From the NCBI GenBank assembly GCA_963850195.1, contig CAWKKD010000005.1, positions 1,364,001 to 1,428,000 on the forward strand: a DNA stretch of 64,000 nucleotides, in the 5' to 3' direction. The DNA is from Actinoallomurus sp963850195 (GTDB lineage Bacteria > Actinomycetota > Actinomycetes > Streptosporangiales > Streptosporangiaceae). Numbering within the stretch: position 1 is the stretch's first letter; each line of letters begins with the position of its first letter. The notes beneath the pieces were generated by a model that was not told the origin of the DNA, did not search any database, and worked only from the letters and a program-made list of their open reading frames with translations. The position numbers were made by a program, and so were the translations under genes. This document shows, piece after piece, positions 34,782 to 43,700 of this stretch.

Positions 34782-35666
34782 TCAGCCCGGAAGTCCGCGT
34801 GGGAGCTTGTCCGGGTTGAGCATGCGCCGGATGGCCACGATCCGGCCGTCGGCCCCTACCTCGAACGTATCAATCCCGGCCAGCCGCCCCGATCGGAGGA
34901 CCGCCAGCGCGGCCTCGCCGCCGACCTCGCACGGAACGACGCCGCTCAGGCCGTGCCGCTGGGCGACCACCACCATGACCCGGGCGATCCGCTCGGCGCC
35001 GGCGATGAGGCGGCGGGCGGCGGAGACCTTGCCGCCGCCGTCGGTGACGTAGACCGCGTCCGGGTGCAGGAGGTCGACCAGGCCCTTCAGGTCGCCCGCC
35101 TCGTACGCGGTGCGGAACGCCGCGAGCACGCGCTCCCGCTCCGCGTGGCTCGCCCTGGGCAGCTCGCGCGCCTCGGCCAGCCGCCGTCGCGCGCGCGAGG
35201 CGAGCTGGCGGCTGGCCGCGGCGCTGCGGCCGAGCACCTCGGCGACCCGCTCGAACGGCACCTCGAAGACGTCGTGCAGGACGAAGGCGACCCGCTCGGG
35301 CGGGGTCAGCTCGTCCATCACCACCAACATCGCGATGCTCACCGACTCGTCGACCAGCACCGGCTGGGCCGCGTCGGGGCCGGTCAGGAGCGGCTCGGGC
35401 AGCCACGGTCCGACGTAGGACTCGCGGCGTACCCGAGCCGACCGGAGGACGTCGTAGGAGCGGCGGGCCGCGACGGTCACGAGCCAGGCGCGCAGGTCGC
35501 GAACCTCGGCCAGGTCGGCCGCCGCCGCCCGCAGCCAGACGTCCTGCGCGACGTCGTCGGCGTCGGCGACGGTGCCCAGCAGCCGGTAGGCCACCCCGAA
35601 CACCGCGGGACGATGCTCCCGCCACTCCTCGTCGGTCAACTGCCGCCCGATCGTTCGCTCACTCAC
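34782..35666 (-). CDS. ECF41-family RNA polymerase sigma factor (SigJ-like, SnoaL-like C-terminus)
   Basis: 294 residues, GTG start. Regions 2 and 4 are canonical for ECF: FGVAYRLLGTVADADDVAQD, LRAWLVTVAARRSYDVLRSA, then LTPPERVAFVLHDVFEVPFE and VLGRSAAASRQLASRARRRL. A SnoaL-like C-terminal domain (about 200-294, with YVTDGGGKVSAARRLIAGAE) regulates activity in this group. It ends with NPDKLPRGLPG, the short conserved tail of ECF41. There is no separate anti-sigma gene. Encoded between a ferredoxin reductase and the CMD gene. Confidence 0.9.
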   Translation of the reverse strand: MSERTIGRQLTDEEWREHRPAVFGVAYRLLGTVADADDVAQDVWLRAAAADLAEVRDLRAWLVTVAARRSYDVLRSARVRRESYVGPWLPEPLLTGPDAAQPVLVDESVSIAMLVVMDELTPPERVAFVLHDVFEVPFERVAEVLGRSAAASRQLASRARRRLAEARELPRASHAERERVLAAFRTAYEAGDLKGLVDLLHPDAVYVTDGGGKVSAARRLIAGAERIARVMVVVAQRHGLSGVVPCEVGGEAALAVLRSGRLAGIDTFEVGADGRIVAIRRMLNPDKLPRGLPG

Positions 35667-35687
35667 GACCGGAGGCTACATAAGGGG

Positions 35688-36929
35688 TCAGACAAGGTCG
35701 GTGAGCGGGACCCCGGGGTCGGCGAGACGCGCGCGGTCGACCGGCTTGCCGGAGCGGATCAGGGCCTGCACGTCGTCGGTGACGTCCCAGACGTTGACGT
35801 TCATGCCCGCGACGACGCGGCCGCCGGACAGCCAGAACGCCACGAACTCCAGGTCGTCGGTCGTGCCCGAGGCGTACGCGGCCGGGTCGGTGCCCCGGTA
35901 GACGACCTCGTCGTAACCGCCGGACCAGTCGCCCGACGCCTCCATCCCCAGCTCGAACTGGTCGGTGTAGAAGTAGGGCACCCGGTCGTAGGAGACCTCC
36001 TGGCCCAGCATCGACCGGGCCGCAGCCGGGCCGCCGTTGAGCGCGTTGGCCCAGTGCTCGACCCTGATCCGCCGGCCGAGGAGCGGGTGGAACGCGCTCG
36101 CGACGTCACCGGCGGCGTACACCTCCGGGTCGGCGGTGCGCATGGACGCGTCGACGACCACGCCGTTGTCGACCTCGAGCCCGGCGTCCTCCGCGAGGCC
36201 GGTGTTGGGCACCGCGCCGACGCCGACGATCACGAGGTCGGCGGGCAGCTCGGCGCCGGACGACGTGACGACGGCCGACTCCGTGATCTCGGCGACACCG
36301 TCGTTCAGGACGAACTCCACGCCGTGGCGGCGGTGGACGCTCGCATACACCTCGCCCAGCTCGGGGCCGAGCGCGCGGTGCAGCGGCGTGGGCTCCGGCT
36401 CGACGACCGTCACCGCGTTGCCGTGCCCGCGCGCGGCCGCCGCGGCCTCCAGGCCGATCCAGCCCGCGCCCACCACGACGACGCGGCGGCCGCCGGCCTC
36501 CAGCTCCGCGCGCAGCCGCTCGGAGTCGGCCGCCGTACGCACCTGGTGGACGTGCGGCAGATCGCCGCCCGTGACGCCGAGGCGCCGCGCGGACGCGCCG
36601 GTCGTGAGGAGGAGCTTGGTGTAGCCGACGCTCGTGCCGTCCGCGAGGCGTACCTCGCGCGCGTCACGGTCGATCGCGGTCACCGCCGTGCCGAGGCGCA
36701 GCTCGACGTTGTTGTCGGTGTACCAGGACTCCTCGTGCACGTAAGAGGAGTCGAGGGCGTCCTTGCCGGTCAGGAAGCCCTTGGTCAGCGGCGGCCGCTC
36801 GTACGGCCGCAGCGGTTCGTCACCGATCAGCACGACGTGCCCGTTGAAACCCTCCTCACGAAGCGTCTGCGCGGCCTTGGCTCCGGCCAGGCTCGCTCCG
36901 ACGATGACGAAGATCTCTTGGGCGGTCAT
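35688..36929 (-). CDS. FAD/NAD(P)-dependent ferredoxin or rubredoxin reductase
   Basis: 413 residues from the ATG at 36929, with GGAGG spaced 5 nt; a GTG at 36935 lies nearer that site. Motifs are IVGASLAGAKAAQTLREEG (FAD GxGxxG variant), LIGDEPLRPYERPPLTKGFL, VVVVGAGWIGLEAAAAARG (NAD(P) site) and VYAAGDVASAFHPL. This is the putidaredoxin/rubredoxin-reductase type that passes electrons to a ferredoxin for P450s or oxygenases, but none is encoded nearby. It ends 21 bp before the ECF41 gene, so co-transcription is likely and it may be part of an oxidative-stress set. Confidence 0.9.
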   Translation of the reverse strand: MTAQEIFVIVGASLAGAKAAQTLREEGFNGHVVLIGDEPLRPYERPPLTKGFLTGKDALDSSYVHEESWYTDNNVELRLGTAVTAIDRDAREVRLADGTSVGYTKLLLTTGASARRLGVTGGDLPHVHQVRTAADSERLRAELEAGGRRVVVVGAGWIGLEAAAAARGHGNAVTVVEPEPTPLHRALGPELGEVYASVHRRHGVEFVLNDGVAEITESAVVTSSGAELPADLVIVGVGAVPNTGLAEDAGLEVDNGVVVDASMRTADPEVYAAGDVASAFHPLLGRRIRVEHWANALNGGPAAARSMLGQEVSYDRVPYFYTDQFELGMEASGDWSGGYDEVVYRGTDPAAYASGTTDDLEFVAFWLSGGRVVAGMNVNVWDVTDDVQALIRSGKPVDRARLADPGVPLTDLV

Positions 36930-36963
36930 GCGCACCTCCGAAGGGTTCCGAATCGATGTCCGC

Positions 36964-38202
36964 TCAGTATGGACCGGCGAGATCGCGATGCCAGGCGAGA
37001 GCGACCGTATCGGTCAGCGAGGCGACCTGATCGATGATGACGCGCAGCCGAGCCCGGTCGTCGGGCGCCTCCGCGTGGAAGCCGCGGAACACCGGGTCGA
37101 GCAGGTCGGGCGCGCCCGCGCCGAGCGCGCCGGCCAGCTCCGCCACGATCTCGCGCTGGAGGGCCTGCGTACGGCCGTGGCTCGCGCGTCCCATCACGTA
37201 GTGCGCCGCGACGCCCTTCAGCAGCGCGCACTCCAGCCGCTGCGCGCGCGGCACGATCAGATCGGCGGCGTAGCGCGTCAGCGGCCCCGCGCCGCAGGCC
37301 TCGTGGGTCGCCTCCTCGGCGGCGCGGCAGAACCGGCCGATCAGCTCGCTCGTGAGGTTCTTCAACGCGGCGAGCGACCGCAGCGTGCCGTCGTAGGACC
37401 CCGGCCAGAACGGCCGCGCGAGCAGGACCTCGAAGCGCTCCTCCAGTTCGGCGACGTCCGCGTCGCAGTACCAGCGGGAGGTCAGCTCGCACACCGCGCG
37501 CCGCTCGCCCGGATCGGCCAGCGCCGTGAGGCGTACGTGTCCGGCGTGCAGGCCGTCCTCCAGGTCGTGCACGGAGTAGGCGACGTCGTCGGACCAGTCC
37601 ATGACCTGCGCCTCGAAGCAGGGTCGCTCCGGTCGGGCGTCCTCGCGGACCCAGTCGAAGACCGGCCGGTCGTCCTCGTACACGCCGTACTTGGGCGTGT
37701 GCTCCTCGCGGTTCCAGGGGTACTTGATCGACGCGTCGAGCGCGGCGCGCGTCAGGTTGAGCCCGGCGCTGCGGCCGTCCTCGCAGAACGACTTGGCCTC
37801 GAGGCGCGAGAGCAGGCGCAGGCTCTGGGCGTTGCCCTCGAACCCGCCGCACGCCGTGGCGACCTGGTCGAGCGCGGCCTCCCCGTTGTGGCCGAACGGC
37901 GGGTGGCCCAGGTCGTGGGAGAGGCACGCGACCTCGACGAGGTCGGGGTCGCAGCCGAACGCCTTGCCCAGCTCCCGCCCGATCTGCGCGCACTCGAGCG
38001 AGTGCGTGAGCCGGGTGCGCGGGCTGTGCTGGCCGTAGTGGTCGCTCGCGGCCAGCTCGACGACCTGGGTCTTGGCCGCCAGCCGTCGCAACCCGGCGCT
38101 GTGGAGGACACGGGCGCGGTCCCGTTCGAACGGCGTCCGATCGCGCCGTTTCGGCGGCTCAGGCGCCCAGCGCTTCCGGTCGTGCTCGGTATAACCGCTC
38201 AT
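36964..38202 (-). CDS. dgt: Deoxyguanosinetriphosphate triphosphohydrolase-like protein
   Basis: 412 residues. The HD-domain metal site is formed by HSLECAQIGRELG, LSHDLGHPPFGHNGEAAL and a later MDWSDDVAYSVHDLEDG. The N-terminus FERDRARVLHSAGLRRLAAK is family-typical. The enzyme cleaves dGTP (or other dNTPs) to nucleoside and triphosphate and helps balance nucleotide pools. In actinomycetes dgt often lies beside dnaG; here about 9 kb separate them, with urease and other genes inserted. A divergent ROK gene starts 80 bp away. Confidence 0.95.
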   Translation of the reverse strand: MSGYTEHDRKRWAPEPPKRRDRTPFERDRARVLHSAGLRRLAAKTQVVELAASDHYGQHSPRTRLTHSLECAQIGRELGKAFGCDPDLVEVACLSHDLGHPPFGHNGEAALDQVATACGGFEGNAQSLRLLSRLEAKSFCEDGRSAGLNLTRAALDASIKYPWNREEHTPKYGVYEDDRPVFDWVREDARPERPCFEAQVMDWSDDVAYSVHDLEDGLHAGHVRLTALADPGERRAVCELTSRWYCDADVAELEERFEVLLARPFWPGSYDGTLRSLAALKNLTSELIGRFCRAAEEATHEACGAGPLTRYAADLIVPRAQRLECALLKGVAAHYVMGRASHGRTQALQREIVAELAGALGAGAPDLLDPVFRGFHAEAPDDRARLRVIIDQVASLTDTVALAWHRDLAGPY

Positions 38203-38281
38203 CGGACTACAGAGCGTACGTCCCCTGGCGAGGTTGAACGGCCATCCGGCATGCGAAAATCGATGTCAGAAAGGGGTCGGT

Positions 38282-39496
38282 ATGCCGAAGGTGAGCGCGC
38301 CCTCGGCCGGGCGGCTTCTGCAGGACATCCGGAGCGGTCAGGCGCGGACCCGGCGTGACCTGATGGAGCACACCGGGCTCGCGCGGTCGACGGTCGCGCA
38401 GCGGGTGGACCAGCTCGTACGCCACGGCTACCTCCGTGAGGAGGGCGTCGACGCCTCGACGGGCGGCCGCCGGCCGAGCGTCCTGAAGATCGACGAGGAG
38501 TCGGCCGTGGTGCTCGCGGCCGACCTGGGCGCCACCCACGGGCGGGTCGCGGTCGTCAACCTCGTCGGCCGCACGCTGGCCGAGACGACGGGACGGCCGG
38601 TCAGCGCCGAGGGCCCGGAGAAGGTCCTCCGCTGGGTGACCAGCCAGTTCCACACCCTGCTCGACAACGACGGCCGGTCGATCGACGAGGTCTGCGGCGT
38701 CGGGATCGGCCTGCCATGCCCGGTCGACGTGCGCACCGGCCACACGATTCAGACACCGATCGCCCCCGGCTGGGACGAGTACGACATCCCCGGCGCGCTC
38801 AGCGCGGAGTTCCCCGGCCCGATCCTGCTCGACAACGACGCCAACGTGATGGCGCTCGGCGAGTACACCGCGGCCGGTCCGGGCTCGCCGCCCGTACTGC
38901 TGGTCAAGGTCGGCACCGGCATCGGTGCCGGCGTCGTGGAGGGCGGCCAGGTGCTGCGCGGCGTGGGCGGCGCCGCCGGCGAGATCGGGCACGTACGACT
39001 GCGCGGGTACGACGACGTGCTGTGCACCTGCGGTTCGTACGGGTGCCTCGCCGCCGTCGCGAGCGGCCGTGCCCTGGCCGCCCGGCTCTCCGCCACCGAG
39101 CCCTCCGTACGCGACACGGCCGACGTCGTGCGCCTGGTCCGGTCCGGCGACGCCACGGCGATCCGCCTCGTACGAGAGGCCGGGCGCGCCCTCGGCGAGG
39201 TCCTCGCGATGGTCGTCACCGTCGTCAACCCGGGCACGCTTCTCATCTCCGGCTCGCTGGCCACCACCGGGGAGCACCTGGTCGGCGAGGTCCGCGAGGT
39301 CGTCTACCAGGGCGTCCAGTACCGATCGACCCGCGGGCTGCGGATCGGCGAGGGCCGTCTCGGGCCGCGCGCCGGCGTGGTCGGGGCGGCCTCGATGGTC
39401 GTCGACCGGGTGCTGTCCCCGGAGCTGGTGGACGCCCGGATCGCCGGCGCCCGGCCGCTGCGCCCGGCCGGTGAGCCGAACGTTACACGTCCGTAA
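38282..39496 (+). CDS. ROK family transcriptional regulator
   Basis: 404 residues from the ATG at 38282 (AAGGGG close upstream). A MarR-like winged helix (LLQDIRSGQARTRRDLMEHT, RSTVAQRVDQLVRHG) is followed by a sugar-kinase fold with VLAADLGATHGRVAVV, GIGLPCPVD, LLDNDANVMALGEY and GAAGEIGHVRL. The zinc site CTCGSYGCL is intact. ROK regulators sense sugars or sugar phosphates. The GH63/MGH-like gene lies 162 bp downstream on the same strand and is a likely target (inference). Confidence 0.9.
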   Translation: MPKVSAPSAGRLLQDIRSGQARTRRDLMEHTGLARSTVAQRVDQLVRHGYLREEGVDASTGGRRPSVLKIDEESAVVLAADLGATHGRVAVVNLVGRTLAETTGRPVSAEGPEKVLRWVTSQFHTLLDNDGRSIDEVCGVGIGLPCPVDVRTGHTIQTPIAPGWDEYDIPGALSAEFPGPILLDNDANVMALGEYTAAGPGSPPVLLVKVGTGIGAGVVEGGQVLRGVGGAAGEIGHVRLRGYDDVLCTCGSYGCLAAVASGRALAARLSATEPSVRDTADVVRLVRSGDATAIRLVREAGRALGEVLAMVVTVVNPGTLLISGSLATTGEHLVGEVREVVYQGVQYRSTRGLRIGEGRLGPRAGVVGAASMVVDRVLSPELVDARIAGARPLRPAGEPNVTRP

Positions 39497-39658
39497 TACG
39501 GCCGACTTGTCACGCTCGTCGCGTACGGACCAGCATCAGAGTCGAAACTATGTCTGCGAACTCGGACGAAGTGCTCATGATCACGGATGAAGTCGGACGG
39601 CTTGACCCCTGCATCGACCGGGCATGCCGTGATCACCGCTGATAGGGAGCATCGAGGA

Positions 39659-41005
39659 ATGGAAGAACGCCGCCTCTGGGTCGTGAACCGGCTGAGCCGG
39701 ACGGAGGTCGCCGCCCGCGCCGCGTACGTCCTGCGGAGCAACGACCGGGGCACGCTGACCGTCGCCGCACCTCGGCTGTACCCGCACATGTGGAGCTGGG
39801 ACGCCGCCTTCGTCGCCGCCGGGCTCGCTCGGCTGTCGCCGAGCCGCGCGCTCACCGAGCTTGAGACGCTGTTCGCCGCGCAGTGGAGCACCGGCCTCGT
39901 GCCGCACATCGTCTTCTCCGCCGACGCGCCCACGTACGAGCCCGGACCGGAGCGGTGGGCGTCGCACGAGACCTCGCCGAACGCACCGGTGGACACCGCC
40001 ACCAGCGGCCTGGTCCAGCCGCCCGTGCACGCCCTCGCCGTACGCCGGATCCTGGACGCCGTGCGCGACGACCCCGAACGGGCCGAGATCGTCGAGCGGA
40101 TCCACGCGCTGTGGCCCTCGCTACTCGCCTGGCACCGCTACCTGGCCCAACACCGCGACCCCGACGGCCGTGGCCTGCTCACGATCTACCACGGCTGGGA
40201 GAGCGGGATGGACAACTCCCCCCGCTGGGACGTCCCGTACACCGGCGTCGTACCGGACGCGGACTTCCTCCCGTTCCACCGTTCCGACCTGCACGTACTC
40301 GGTGAGGAGTCCCAGCGCCCCACCGACGCCGAGTACGTTCGCTACCAGTGGCTCATCGAGGAGCTCCGGCGCGCGCACTACGACGACACCGTGGCCCGCG
40401 AGACGCTCAGCTTCCGGGTCACCGACGTGTTCGCCAGCGCCATCTTCGCGGCGGCCAACGAGGAGCTCGCCCTGATCGGCGACGAGCTGGGCCTGGGCCC
40501 CACCGACGAACTCCTCAAGTACGCCGAACGCTTCCGTCGCGGCGTCGCGGACTCCACCGACGAGGACGGCTTCGCCGCCGACCTCGACCTGCGCACCGGT
40601 GCGGTCCTGCGCACCCGGACGATGGCCGGGTTCGCGCCGCTGCTGTGCGGCGGGCTCACCGAGGAGCGGCAGCGGCGGCTGATGGCGCTGTTCGACTCCC
40701 CCGCCTGGTGCGGCCACCCCGACCTCGCGTACCCGCTACCGCCCAGCACCAGCCCGGAGTCACCCGACTTCGACGCGACCCGCTACTGGCGCGGCCCGCA
40801 GTGGCCCCCGATGAACCTCCTGTTCGTCTGGGGCCTCGAGCGCATCGGAGAGACCGAAGCCGCCGCCCGCCTGCGCGAGGCGACGCTGTACCAGCTCACC
40901 GACGGCGTCTTCGCCGAGTACTACCACCCCTTCACCGCCCAGCCGCTGGGCGGCAAGCCCCAGTCCTGGACCGCCGCGGTCGTCCTCGACCTCGCCGCGC
41001 GCTGA
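39659..41005 (+). CDS. GH63/MGH-like glycoside hydrolase (copy B)
   Basis: 448 residues from the ATG at 39659 (GGGAG 9 nt upstream; an in-frame ATG at 39587 is less well supported). It shares landmarks with copy A: LYPHMWSWDAAFVAAGLARL, AAQWSTGLVPHIVFS, the acid region WESGMDNSPRWD (residue 170 region), MAGFAPLLCGG and YWRGPQWPPMNLLFVWGLER. The DNSPRWD form is closer to characterised mannosylglycerate/glucosylglycerate hydrolases than copy A's ENSPVWD. No signal peptide. Placed behind a ROK regulator, so sugar control is probable. Likely role: hydrolysis of glucosylglycerate-like compatible solutes; not proven. Confidence 0.85.
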   Translation: MEERRLWVVNRLSRTEVAARAAYVLRSNDRGTLTVAAPRLYPHMWSWDAAFVAAGLARLSPSRALTELETLFAAQWSTGLVPHIVFSADAPTYEPGPERWASHETSPNAPVDTATSGLVQPPVHALAVRRILDAVRDDPERAEIVERIHALWPSLLAWHRYLAQHRDPDGRGLLTIYHGWESGMDNSPRWDVPYTGVVPDADFLPFHRSDLHVLGEESQRPTDAEYVRYQWLIEELRRAHYDDTVARETLSFRVTDVFASAIFAAANEELALIGDELGLGPTDELLKYAERFRRGVADSTDEDGFAADLDLRTGAVLRTRTMAGFAPLLCGGLTEERQRRLMALFDSPAWCGHPDLAYPLPPSTSPESPDFDATRYWRGPQWPPMNLLFVWGLERIGETEAAARLREATLYQLTDGVFAEYYHPFTAQPLGGKPQSWTAAVVLDLAAR

Positions 41006-41011
41006 CAGCGG

Positions 41012-41040
41012 TCTGCCCGCCACCTTTCGTGGCGGGCAGA
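41012..41040 (+). terminator. Intrinsic terminator of the GH63/MGH-like gene
   Basis: TCTGCCCGCCAC (41012-41023) and GTGGCGGGCAGA (41029-41040) are perfect 12-bp arms with a 5-nt loop, followed by TCTTT. A textbook rho-independent terminator 6 bp after the stop. Confidence 0.88.
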
Positions 41041-41058
41041 TCTTTCTGAGAGGCCTGC

Positions 41059-41556
41059 TCAGCCGCAGTTACCCCAGGTGAGCCGGCCGTTGGCGGCGTC
41101 GTCGGAGACGCTGGGGTTGTAGACCACGCCTTCGTACTGCACGCAGTGGCCTGCGCCATGCCCCTGCGTCGCGGCGTAGTAGCCGTAGGAATCGAAGTCC
41201 ACGTGCTCCCACTCGTTGGTCTCGCCCTGGATCGAGAGTCCCGCTTCGGTGTCGCTGGGCGTTCCCACATAGGCGGACTTGATGGTGGCGACGCAGTTGT
41301 ATCCGGTCGCGCCGTTGTACATCAGGTAGACGTCGCCCCACTTGGCCCCCGAGCGGGTCGTCAAGCTCCGGTGGCCGTCGGTCGTGGTGCTCCAGCTACC
41401 GCCGAACTGATGGTTGCACGCTTCCTGCGGCGTGTAGGGATTCGTCGCGGCCTGCGCCGGCGAGCCCAACGTACCCGCCGTCAACATCGCCGCCAGAGCA
41501 CCGCAGGCCCCCAGCCGAACGTACTTCCTCAAACTTCCCCCTCTACCAAGGCGCAT
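41059..41556 (-). CDS. Secreted protein similar to spore-associated protein A
   Basis: 165 residues as drawn. A TTG at 41532 inside (LRKYVRLGACGALAAML) with GAGGGGG just before it may be the true start, giving 157 residues with a normal signal peptide ending near AQAA. The mature domain (about 120 residues) has four Cys and YLMYNGATGYNCVATIKS, then CVQYEGVVYN and a terminal WGNCG, the pattern of SapA-like secreted proteins of actinomycete aerial hyphae. No enzymatic role is known. Confidence 0.72.
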   Translation of the reverse strand: MRLGRGGSLRKYVRLGACGALAAMLTAGTLGSPAQAATNPYTPQEACNHQFGGSWSTTTDGHRSLTTRSGAKWGDVYLMYNGATGYNCVATIKSAYVGTPSDTEAGLSIQGETNEWEHVDFDSYGYYAATQGHGAGHCVQYEGVVYNPSVSDDAANGRLTWGNCG

Positions 41557-41656
41557 GGCGCCGACATCGCGATGTGTTCATCGTCGCCGCGCCGCCATGC
41601 CCTGTCCTTGGCGTCGGGTGCACAGTTCCTGTGCAATGCGTGCCACCGTTGAGTGG

Positions 41657-42613
41657 TCAGCCGGTGAAGCCCTTGAAGATGTCGGTGAATTCGTAGGTGC
41701 TCTGGCTGATGCCACTGCAGGTCGGCGAGACGGCGCCGTTGGGGCAGCCGCCGTTGTCGCGGCCGACCGACCAGAAGCCGATGTAGCCGACGTGGTTGGA
41801 CTGGGCGTAGCTCAGGACCTGGCGGGCGACGTCCTGGGTGGTGGTCGGGCCCGTGTCGTTCTTGCCGATCATCGGGGTGAGGCCGAGCATGCGCTTCAGG
41901 TCGGCGTCGGACCTGCCGGGCCAGATCTGCTTCATCTGGCCGAGCGTGGCGTTGGCGGCCGAGACGATGGCGTCGCCCCACGAGCCGGAGAAGCCGAAGT
42001 CCATCAGCATCGGGTTGACGGTGACGTTCAAGCCGCGGGAGGCGGCGTCCTGGAGGATCTGCACGGAGAAGGGGTCGATGCCGTAGTCCTGCGCCTGGAC
42101 CCGGAGCGTGTAGGTGATGGTCGTGCCGCGTTCGCTCTGGAGCTGCTTGAGCGCGGTGTTGACCTGGGCGACGGGGATGGCCGCCTCGACGTCGACGTCG
42201 AGGCGGTTGCCGCCGACCGCGTCCAGGGCCTTCTTGTACGCGGCGAGCAGCGCGTCCGAGCTGCCGCAGGTGGTCTCGAGGTACGGTCCGGCGGCGCCGC
42301 CGGTGGCCACGGTCACGTCGCCACCGACGCCCTTGAGGTCGTTCACCTCACCGATCACGCGAGAGTCGTTCAGCGGGACCGTACCGCCCCAGGAGGGGTT
42401 GCAGCCGGTGCTGTCGGCGAGCGCGAAGGCCAGGGTGAAGTGCTTCTGGCCGGTGGCGTTCGCCACGTCCTTCAACGCGGGGCCGGCCATCGTGATGTCG
42501 ACGTACGGGGAGAAGACGCCGCCCGCGGCGTGCGCGGGGGTGACGGACGTCAGGAGGGCGAGGGGTGTCAGCAGCGCCGCGGAGACGATCGACGCGAGAC
42601 GGGATTTCTTCAT
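41657..42613 (-). CDS. Secreted GH18-like protein (chitinase-like), copy 1
   Basis: 318 residues. Signal peptide about 1-29 (ends AHAA). TIM-barrel landmarks: FSPYVDITMAGPALKDVA, KHFTLAFALADSTGC, DVTVATGGAAGPY and, in place of the GH18 motif DGxDxDxE, GNRLDVDVEA. The catalytic Glu and the two inner Asp are kept, but the first Asp is Asn. The loss may lower or alter activity, or the protein may act on another beta-linked polymer. Homologous to copy 2 directly upstream. No carbohydrate-binding module. Confidence 0.85.
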   Translation of the reverse strand: MKKSRLASIVSAALLTPLALLTSVTPAHAAGGVFSPYVDITMAGPALKDVANATGQKHFTLAFALADSTGCNPSWGGTVPLNDSRVIGEVNDLKGVGGDVTVATGGAAGPYLETTCGSSDALLAAYKKALDAVGGNRLDVDVEAAIPVAQVNTALKQLQSERGTTITYTLRVQAQDYGIDPFSVQILQDAASRGLNVTVNPMLMDFGFSGSWGDAIVSAANATLGQMKQIWPGRSDADLKRMLGLTPMIGKNDTGPTTTQDVARQVLSYAQSNHVGYIGFWSVGRDNGGCPNGAVSPTCSGISQSTYEFTDIFKGFTG

Positions 42614-42692
42614 GCGGGGGAACCTCTCTCGTGGATCCGGATCCGGCTCCCGGTCGCCGCCCGGCGGGTCCCGACGACCGGGAGCCGGGAGC

Positions 42693-43700
42693 TCAGCCCG
42701 TGTACTGGGCGACGATCCGGGCGAAGTCGTACGGCTGCTGGCTGACGCTGCTGCACTTGCCGTCCACCCAGCCGGTGGTACCGGTGCACACGCGGTCGCG
42801 GTTGAGCGACCAGAACGACAGCCGCGCGAGGTGGTGCTGCCGCGCGTACCCGAGCAGGCTGGTGAAGGTGTCCTGGGTGAACAGCTCGCTGGGCTGGTCC
42901 GTGTGGCCGTTCATCAGGATCAGTCCGGTGCGGGCGTACACCTCGGCCGCGGACAGGTCCGGCCGCAGCGTGACGAGCTGGGCGTGCGCGTCCTCCATCA
43001 CCTTCGTGACGTCGTCGGCCATGGAGCCACCGGGGCCGCCGTAGTCGAAGGCCATGACGGCGTACGTGTCGATGTCCGCGCCGTTGTCCTTGGCCCGCTG
43101 GATCTCGGCCCGGTCCAGGTCGCTGAGGCCGATGGTCGTGACCGGCATGGTGAGCGACACGTCCAGGGTGTGGCCGGACGAGGCGGCGTTCTGCTTGAGG
43201 GTCTTGATGGCCTGGAAACGGCGAGTCTCACCGGCCGCGTCGCCGAGGTCGTCGCCCTCGATGTCGAAGTCGATGTGCGTGAGGGAGTACTTGTCGATGA
43301 CCTGCTGGTACGCGGCCGCGAGCGAGCCGGCGTCCCCGCAGGCGGCGCCGAGCTCGACGCCGTTGTAGCCGCCGAACGAGACGGCGACGTCACCGCCGGC
43401 CGCGCGCAGCGCGTCGACCTGGGACTTGACCGCGGTGTCGTCGGCGACCTTGTGCGCGGTGTCCCCGTCCCAGGTCGGGACGCAGCCACCGCCGTTCGGC
43501 GCGAGGGCGAACGCGAGCACGAGCTGCCGTACGCCGCTGCCGGTGATGTCGGAGATCGACTGCGGGTCGTTGTCGAGCGGCATGAAGTACGGCGCGGCCT
43601 GCAGTGCGGCGGGCGCCGCCTGCGCGGGCCGTCCCGCGAGCGGGGCGAGCACGAGAAGACAGGTGGCCAGGATCATCCAGGCGCGTGAGCGGACACGCAC
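42693..43700 (-). CDS. Secreted GH18-like protein (chitinase-like), copy 2
   Basis: 335 residues from the GTG at 43700, spaced 5 nt from AAGGAGG; a longer frame reaches 43865 without a ribosome site. Signal peptide ends near AQAA. The barrel has VRQLVLAFALAPNGGGC, DVAVSFGGYNG and LTHIDFDIEGDD. As in copy 1 the catalytic Glu is kept, but the first Asp of DxxDxDxE is replaced (here Thr). This shared change suggests the pair form a distinct subgroup, not random decay. The operator-like element at 43860-43881 lies upstream of both genes. Confidence 0.87.
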   Translation of the reverse strand: MRVRSRAWMILATCLLVLAPLAGRPAQAAPAALQAAPYFMPLDNDPQSISDITGSGVRQLVLAFALAPNGGGCVPTWDGDTAHKVADDTAVKSQVDALRAAGGDVAVSFGGYNGVELGAACGDAGSLAAAYQQVIDKYSLTHIDFDIEGDDLGDAAGETRRFQAIKTLKQNAASSGHTLDVSLTMPVTTIGLSDLDRAEIQRAKDNGADIDTYAVMAFDYGGPGGSMADDVTKVMEDAHAQLVTLRPDLSAAEVYARTGLILMNGHTDQPSELFTQDTFTSLLGYARQHHLARLSFWSLNRDRVCTGTTGWVDGKCSSVSQQPYDFARIVAQYTG

